A stretch of DNA of 64,000 bases from Actinokineospora diospyrosa (GTDB lineage Bacteria; Actinomycetota; Actinomycetes; Mycobacteriales; Pseudonocardiaceae), in NCBI RefSeq assembly GCF_024171925.1, contig NZ_JAMTCO010000006.1, positions 62,001 through 126,000 on the forward strand, in the 5' to 3' direction. The translations under genes and the position numbers were made by a program. Of the stretch, positions 59,233-64,000 are shown in pieces (within the stretch, counting starts at the first letter, position 1; each line of letters opens with the position of its first letter). Under the pieces are notes generated by a model. It had not been told where the DNA came from. It saw nothing but the letters and a program-made list of their open reading frames with translations, and did no database searches.

Positions 59233-60572
59233 CAGGCGTCCACGAGGTCGCGGTCGGCGGCGTAGCGGTTCGCCGGGATCGGCAGCCCGAGGTTGCCGCG
59301 CAGCGTGTCCGCCTCGTACTCGGTGCGGAACAGGCCGCGCTCCTGCAGCAGCGGCACCACGCCGTCGACGAACAGCGCCAGGTCGGCGTTGTTGCGGAAA
59401 GCCAGGTTGATGCCGTCGAAGGTGCCCGCGGCGAACCACTGCTCGATGGTGTCGGCCACCGTCTTCGGCGCCCCGACGAACGGCGACGTGCGGTGGTCGT
59501 TGAACGTCTCCACCACCTGGCGCAGCGTCAGCCCACCGGCCTCGGCCCTGGCGATGATCCGCGCCGCGCCGGTCCGCCCGCCCCGCTCGGCCAGGTGCGC
59601 CACGTCCGGGAACGGCGCGTCCGGGTCGTACTGGCTGAAGTCGTGCGCGCCGAACGCCCGGCCGAGCAGGCCGACGTTGCGGTCGAAGTCGTTGTCCTCG
59701 GCCAAGATCTCCCTCGCCCGCTGCCGCGCCGCCTCATCGGTGCTGCCGACGACGGGGCCGCCGTGGATGAAGATCTTGATGTGGTCGGGGTCGCGGCCCG
59801 CCTCCGCGGTGCGCCGCTTGATGTCGGCGTAGTACGCCTGCGCGTCCTCGAGGGAACCACCCGGGGCGTAGATGCCCTCGGCGACCTGCGCGGCGAGGTT
59901 CCTGCCCTCCTCGGACACGCCAGCCTGGAAGATCACCGGGTGCCCCTGCGGCGACCGCGACAGGTTCAGCGGCCCGTCCACGCGGAAGTGCTCGCCGACG
60001 TGGTTGAGCGCGTGCAGCTTCGCCGGGTCGAGGAACACGTTGCGCTCCACGTCCGCGGGGAAGGCGTCGTCCTCATAGGAGTCCCACAGGCCGCGGATCA
60101 CCTGGACCGCCTCCAGCGCGCGGCCGTAGCGGGTCGCGTAGTCGAGGTGCTCCTCCAGGCCGTAGTTGCGGCTGGTCCCGGTGTCGAAGCTGGTCACCAC
60201 GTTCCACCCGGCGCGGCCGCCGCTGATGTGGTCGAGCGAGCCGAACCGGCGCGCGAGGTTGAACGGCGAGTTGTAGGTGGAGCTCGCGGTCCCGACCAGG
60301 CCGATGTTCTTGGTGTGGGTGGCCACCGCCGACAGCAGCGTCAGCGGCTCGAGCCGGTTGAGGTAGTGCGAGGGGTACGTGGCGTTGATGAACTGGCTGT
60401 CCACGATGAACAGCGCGTCGAAGAGGGCGTGCTCGGCCGCCTGCGCCTGCTGGATGTAGTAGTTGATGTCGATGCTGGCGTTCTTCGCGATGCTGGGGTC
60501 TTTCCACAGGCCGTGGTGGCCGGGACCGCCCACCCCGTAGGGGTGCAGCGCGAGGTGGAGCTTGCGGGTCAT
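59232..60572 (-). CDS. LLM class flavin-dependent monooxygenase (NtaA/SnaA/DszA type)
   Basis: ATG at 60572; 446 residues, the usual size for the NtaA/SnaA/SoxA-DszA monooxygenases. Hallmarks are LHLALHPYGVGGPGHHGLWK at the start, ATHTKNIGLVGTASSTYNSP, SGGRAGWNVVTSFD, HPVIFQAGVSEEGRNLAAQV and GTFDGINL near the end. These enzymes use FMNH2 from a separate reductase to oxidise nitrilotriacetate, sulfones, pristinamycin or organosulfur compounds. It lies 13 bp downstream of the importer ATPase gene, so the imported molecule is probably its substrate. Confidence 0.92.
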   Translation of the reverse strand: MTRKLHLALHPYGVGGPGHHGLWKDPSIAKNASIDINYYIQQAQAAEHALFDALFIVDSQFINATYPSHYLNRLEPLTLLSAVATHTKNIGLVGTASSTYNSPFNLARRFGSLDHISGGRAGWNVVTSFDTGTSRNYGLEEHLDYATRYGRALEAVQVIRGLWDSYEDDAFPADVERNVFLDPAKLHALNHVGEHFRVDGPLNLSRSPQGHPVIFQAGVSEEGRNLAAQVAEGIYAPGGSLEDAQAYYADIKRRTAEAGRDPDHIKIFIHGGPVVGSTDEAARQRAREILAEDNDFDRNVGLLGRAFGAHDFSQYDPDAPFPDVAHLAERGGRTGAARIIARAEAGGLTLRQVVETFNDHRTSPFVGAPKTVADTIEQWFAAGTFDGINLAFRNNADLALFVDGVVPLLQERGLFRTEYEADTLRGNLGLPIPANRYAADRDLVDA

Positions 60573-60585
60573 CGGGTGTTTCCCT

Positions 60586-61404
60586 TCACGCGGTGAGCAG
60601 CGCTCGCAACGCCTCGCGTTCGGCGCGGCCCGCGGAGGCCGTGCTCAGCGTGGGCGCGGAGCTGATGAGCAGACGGGTGTACGGGTGCTGGGGGGTGACG
60701 ACGATGTCGCGCGCTGAGCCGACCTCGACCAGTTCTCCTTGGTAGAGCACGGCGATCCGGTCGGCGATCCCGGCGACCGAGCCGAGGTCGTGCGAGATGA
60801 ACACCAGGGCGATGCCCGCCGCGCGCAGGTCCTTGAGGATCTCCAGGACCTGCACCCGGTTGGCCGCGTCGAGCGCGCTGACCGGCTCGTCGAGGATCAC
60901 CAGCTTGGGCTCGGTGACCAGTGCCCTGGCGACCGCGACCCGCTGGCGCTGCCCGCCGGAGAGCTCGCCGGGCAGCCGGGGGAGCAGCTCCTCGTCGAGG
61001 CGGACCTTGGCCAGGAACGTGCGCGCCTTGGCCTCGGCGGCGGCGCGCGGAACACCTTGGATCAGCAGCGGTTCCACCAACGAGTCCGCAATGGACAGAT
61101 CGGGGTCCAGGCTGCGCAGCGGGTCTTGGAACACGTACTGCACGACGCCCCGGCGGCGCAGTGAGCGCCACTGCCGCTCCCCGTAGCCGCTGACGTCCTC
61201 GCCGTCGATGACGATCCGACCTGCCGACGGGCGCACCAGCCCGAGCACGGCGCGGGCCAGGGTGGACTTGCCGGAGCCGGTCTCGCCGATGAGCCCGACC
61301 ACCTCCCCGCGCTCGACCGCCAGCGAGGCACCGGCGAGCGCCTGCCTGCGCTGCCGCCGGAGTCCGTAGTGGACGTCGAGGCCGGTGACCTCCAGTACCG
61401 TCAT
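60586..61404 (-). CDS. ABC transporter ATP-binding protein, OppF/DppF type
   Basis: ATG at 61404 overlaps the stop of the upstream ATPase gene (ATGA); 272 residues. Walker A GETGSGKST, Q-loop YVFQDPLRSLDP, signature LSGGQRQR, Walker B LVILDEPVSALD and H-loop FISHDLGSV are complete. The C-terminal PQHPYTRLLISSAP is the oligopeptide-type motif of these ATPases. It works with the second ATPase and the two permeases for import of a peptide-like or organosulfur compound. The binding protein would be outside the window. Confidence 0.94.
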   Translation of the reverse strand: MTVLEVTGLDVHYGLRRQRRQALAGASLAVERGEVVGLIGETGSGKSTLARAVLGLVRPSAGRIVIDGEDVSGYGERQWRSLRRRGVVQYVFQDPLRSLDPDLSIADSLVEPLLIQGVPRAAAEAKARTFLAKVRLDEELLPRLPGELSGGQRQRVAVARALVTEPKLVILDEPVSALDAANRVQVLEILKDLRAAGIALVFISHDLGSVAGIADRIAVLYQGELVEVGSARDIVVTPQHPYTRLLISSAPTLSTASAGRAEREALRALLTA

Positions 61405-62306
61405 GACTGCTCCCGGGTGAGGAACTTCTCCAGGCCGTACTGCTCGTGCTCGCTGATGAGCAGCCGGGTGTAGTCGTGCCGGGGGTGGTAGAGCACCTGC
61501 TCGGTCGGCCCCTGCTCGACGACCTCGCCCTCGCGCATCACCAGCACCTCGTCGCACAGCTGCGCGACCACGGCCAGGTCGTGCGAGACGACGACGAGGG
61601 CGAGCCCGGCGTTGTCGCGCAGGTCGGCGAGCAGGTCGAGGATCTCGGCCTGCACGGTCACGTCCAGCGCGGTCGTGGCCTCGTCGGCGATGAGCACCCG
61701 GGGGTCGGCGGCGATCGCGGCCGCGATGAGCACCCGCTGCAGCATCCCGCCGGAGAGCTCGTAGGTGTACTGGGTGTAGACCAGTTCCGGGTCGCGCAGG
61801 TGCACCGCGGCGAGCAGCTCGACCGCTCGCCGCCGCGCCTCGCGCCGCTTGGCGCCCTTCTTGACCCGGATGACCTCGGCGATCTGCGGCCCGACCTGGA
61901 TCGACGGGTTCAGGTAGGACGCCGGGTCCTGGAACACCGCGCTGATGGTCGAGCCGCGCATGGCGGTCAGCTGCCGCGGTTCCAGCGTGGCGACGTCCTC
62001 GCCCGCCACGTGGATGGTGCCCGCGGACACCTCGAAGTGCGGCGGGAGGATGCCCAGCACCGCCCGGCAGGTCAGCGTCTTGCCGCTGCCCGACTCGCCG
62101 ACGATGCCGACGACCTTGCCCGGGGTGAGCTCGAAGCTGACCCCCTTGACGATCTCCCGGTCGTCCACCTGGCTGCGGATGCGCACGTCGCGGACCGCGA
62201 GCACCGGCTCGGCGGTGGTGGCTGCCGCACCGGTCTCCGGGCTCTCGGTGGGGCCGGTCTCGGTGGGATCGGTCCCGGTCAGGGTGGACTTGGCGAGGGT
62301 GGTCAT
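61401..62306 (-). CDS. ABC transporter ATP-binding protein, OppD/DppD type
   Basis: ATG at 62306 overlaps the upstream permease stop (ATGA); 301 residues with a Thr/Pro-rich leader of about 33 residues (TGTDPTETGPTESPETG) not usual for the family. Walker A GESGSGKT, Q-loop VFQDPASYLNP, signature LSGGMLQR, Walker B VLIADEATTALD and H-loop VVSHDLAVV are complete. The closing HPRHDYTRLLIS is typical. Second ATPase of the importer. Confidence 0.93.
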   Translation of the reverse strand: MTTLAKSTLTGTDPTETGPTESPETGAAATTAEPVLAVRDVRIRSQVDDREIVKGVSFELTPGKVVGIVGESGSGKTLTCRAVLGILPPHFEVSAGTIHVAGEDVATLEPRQLTAMRGSTISAVFQDPASYLNPSIQVGPQIAEVIRVKKGAKRREARRRAVELLAAVHLRDPELVYTQYTYELSGGMLQRVLIAAAIAADPRVLIADEATTALDVTVQAEILDLLADLRDNAGLALVVVSHDLAVVAQLCDEVLVMREGEVVEQGPTEQVLYHPRHDYTRLLISEHEQYGLEKFLTREQS

Positions 62307-63175
62307 GCCGTACCTCCGGCGGCGAGCTGGTTGGCCTTGGCCTTGCGGGTGTTGACCAGGGCGCGGCCCGACTCGCCGGACACGTCGCGGATGGCGTCGG
62401 CGAGCAGGTTGCTCGCCCACACCGTCGCCATGATCAGCAGCGCAGGTACGAACGGCGCCGACGGCCGGTAGTCGAGGTAGCCCAGGTCGGAGGCGAGCAG
62501 ACCGCCCCAGGTCGGCTCCGGCGGCTGCACGCCGATGCCCAGGAACGACAGGCTGGAGACGATGATGAAGCCGACGCCGAGCGTCTGGGCGAGCGCGACC
62601 GCGATGGGCGGCAGCACCTTCGCCCACACGTGCCTGCGGATGACCCAGCCGAGCGAGGCGCCCGAGATCAGCGCCGCCTCGACGTACTGCGACCGGGCCA
62701 CCGCCAGCGTCGCCGCCCGCGACACCCGGTAGAACAGCGGCGACACGAGCACCCCGGTGACCAGCATCGCCTGCGTGATGCCGTTGCCCAGCAGCGCCGT
62801 CACGGCCACCGCGAACAGCAGGAACGGCAGGGCGATGAGCGTGTCGGCGATCCGCAGCGTCAACCACTCGAACACCCGGCCCAGGTAGACCGACAGGATG
62901 CCGGGCACCGCCCCGACGACCAGCGCCATCAGGGTGACCTCCAGCGCCCCGACGACGCTGACCCGGGAGCCGTCCAGCAGCCTGCTGAACACGTCGCGGC
63001 CCAGGTAGTCGGTGCCCAGCCAGTGCGCGGCCGAGGGGCCGGTGAGCGAGTTGTCGCTGGTCGCCAGCGGGTCCTGGGGCGCGAGCAGCGGTCCCAGGAT
63101 CGCCAGCAGGGCGATGGCCAGCAGGATCCCCACGGCGAGGCGGCCGGAGGCGAGCGAGAGCACACGGCGGACCAC
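62303..63175 (-). CDS. ABC transporter permease, OppC/DppC type
   Basis: GTG at 63175, 3 bp after the stop of the other permease gene; 290 residues. An N-terminal helix, then the segment LGTDYLGRDVFSRLLDGSRV that is the OppC_N/DppC signature, five further helices, and the EAA loop AALISGASLGWVIRRHVWAK. Forms the channel with the DppB-type permease. Confidence 0.94.
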   Translation of the reverse strand: MVRRVLSLASGRLAVGILLAIALLAILGPLLAPQDPLATSDNSLTGPSAAHWLGTDYLGRDVFSRLLDGSRVSVVGALEVTLMALVVGAVPGILSVYLGRVFEWLTLRIADTLIALPFLLFAVAVTALLGNGITQAMLVTGVLVSPLFYRVSRAATLAVARSQYVEAALISGASLGWVIRRHVWAKVLPPIAVALAQTLGVGFIIVSSLSFLGIGVQPPEPTWGGLLASDLGYLDYRPSAPFVPALLIMATVWASNLLADAIRDVSGESGRALVNTRKAKANQLAAGGTA

Positions 63176-63178
63176 GTG

Positions 63179-64000
63179 TCACACCCCTCGTTGCGAGGCG
63201 GGGGTTACCCGGCCGAGGACGATGTTGATGAGCAGGTTGAAGGTCACGACCATGGCGACCGACACCACGAGCACCCCCTGCACCGCGGGCACGTCACCGG
63301 CCTGCGCGGAGTCGTTGGCGAAGCGGCCGAAGCCCTGCAGGCCGAAGATCCACTCGGTGACCACGGCGGCGCCGACCAGCGACGGGAACTTGATCCCCAG
63401 CGTGGCCAGGGCCGGGCCCATGCCGTTGCGCAGCACGTGCCGGAAGAAGATCCGGCGCGGGCTCAGGCCGCGCACCAGCGCCCCGACGACGTAGTTCTCC
63501 CGGTAGGCCGACACCAGCCCGGTGCGCAGCTGCCTGGCCACGTCGGCGACCACGTCGAAGCTCAGCGCCAGCGCGGGCAGGATCACGTGCGCCAGCCAGA
63601 GGCCGACGCCGCCCTCCTCGAGGGGCACGTAGCCGCCGGAGGGCAGCAGGTCCAGCCCGACCGCGAAGATCTCCACCAGCACGATGCCGACCACGAACGC
63701 GGGCATCACCGAGATCACCGTGACGAACCCGGTGATCGCCCGGTCCAGCAGGGTGCCGGGGCGCAGCGCGGCGGTGGTGCCGAGCACGAACCCCAGCACG
63801 GTGCCCAGCACCAGCGCCAGGATCGCCACCGACAGGCTCACCCCGAGGCCGAGCCCGATCAGCGTGGAGATGTCGGCGCCGTTGACCCAGCTCGTCCCGA
63901 GCTGCCCGTGCAGCACGTCGGTGAACCAGTCCCAGTACTGCACCAGGAACGGCCGGTCCAGGCCCCACTGGCTCTCGATGTTGGCGATCGCCTCGGTGGT
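63179..64000 (-). CDS. ABC transporter permease, OppB/DppB type (partial, runs off window)
   Basis: The frame is open to base 64000 and beyond, reading IANIESQWGLDRPFLVQYWD just inside the edge, which is the usual DppB segment before helix 2. A GTG at 63943 lies within the gene and is not the start. Visible 273 codons hold five helices, LGLGVSLSVAILALVLGTVL and EWIFGLQGFGRFANDSAQAG near the end, and the EAA loop VGALVRGLSPRRIFFRHVLR. The 5' part is missing. Confidence 0.93.
   Translation of the reverse strand, partial: TTEAIANIESQWGLDRPFLVQYWDWFTDVLHGQLGTSWVNGADISTLIGLGLGVSLSVAILALVLGTVLGFVLGTTAALRPGTLLDRAITGFVTVISVMPAFVVGIVLVEIFAVGLDLLPSGGYVPLEEGGVGLWLAHVILPALALSFDVVADVARQLRTGLVSAYRENYVVGALVRGLSPRRIFFRHVLRNGMGPALATLGIKFPSLVGAAVVTEWIFGLQGFGRFANDSAQAGDVPAVQGVLVVSVAMVVTFNLLINIVLGRVTPASQRGV

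Overview
This 64 kb window comes from a very GC-rich (roughly 70 %) chromosome with the gene style of an actinomycete. It has GTG and TTG starts, strong G/C third codon positions, ATGA/GTGA gene overlaps, a DUF397/DUF5753 regulator pair, PucR and MocR regulators, secreted serine proteases and fused LivHM transporters. The family Pseudonocardiaceae is a reasonable guess, but it is inference. No rRNA, tRNA, phage module, transposase gene or CRISPR array was seen.

Layout. 0-13 kb: secreted proteins (a discoidin-like protein, a six-repeat Cys protein, an S1 protease and an S8 subtilase), a YceI protein, a DUF397/DUF5753 pair (the 59-residue DUF397 gene is very short), a beta-propeller-like protein and a DHA2 drug exporter. 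13-20 kb: a tightly coupled minus-strand operon for amine/polyamine breakdown (FAD amine oxidase, agmatinase-family ureohydrolase, aminobutyraldehyde dehydrogenase, succinate semialdehyde dehydrogenase, GABA aminotransferase), apparently ending in a 50-residue membrane peptide and a strong terminator. 20-26 kb: a PucR regulator divergent from an amidohydrolase and an NCS1-type permease, then a DHFR-like reductase. 26-30 kb: an unknown 419-aa protein, a 1.5 kb repeat region and an ADP-ribosylglycohydrolase. 30-35 kb: a secreted FnIII protein and the DUF4956 / VTC / carbohydrate-binding lipoprotein operon. 35-45 kb: SDR, DUF418, a NarL-type two-component system, several small enzymes, CGNR and DUF3883 proteins.

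45-51.5 kb holds a MocR regulator, an OsmC-like protein and a branched-chain-amino-acid-type ABC transporter. Its binding-protein gene is broken by one in-frame TAG, with the family's C-terminus intact behind it. 51.5-55.5 kb has an unknown two-gene unit whose larger protein carries HEKTH, then a regulator paralogous to the one at 9.6 kb, again beside a secreted S1 protease. 55.7-64 kb is one long minus-strand operon that runs off the window: a peptide/nickel-type ABC importer, two flavin-dependent LLM monooxygenases, an FAD monooxygenase and an alpha/beta hydrolase, ending at a clear intrinsic terminator. It looks like uptake plus oxidation of a specific organic compound.

The most unusual material is intergenic. 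A roughly 142-bp, almost fully palindromic element occurs four times (7.5, 12.5, 28.0 and 44.4 kb) in both orientations. Its two arms change together between copies. In three copies it is joined to a conserved leading block and to a degenerate array with a period of about 63-71 bp. Two of those regions also hold paired TTGTCCACA sites at a constant 19-bp offset. I do not recognise this composite element.
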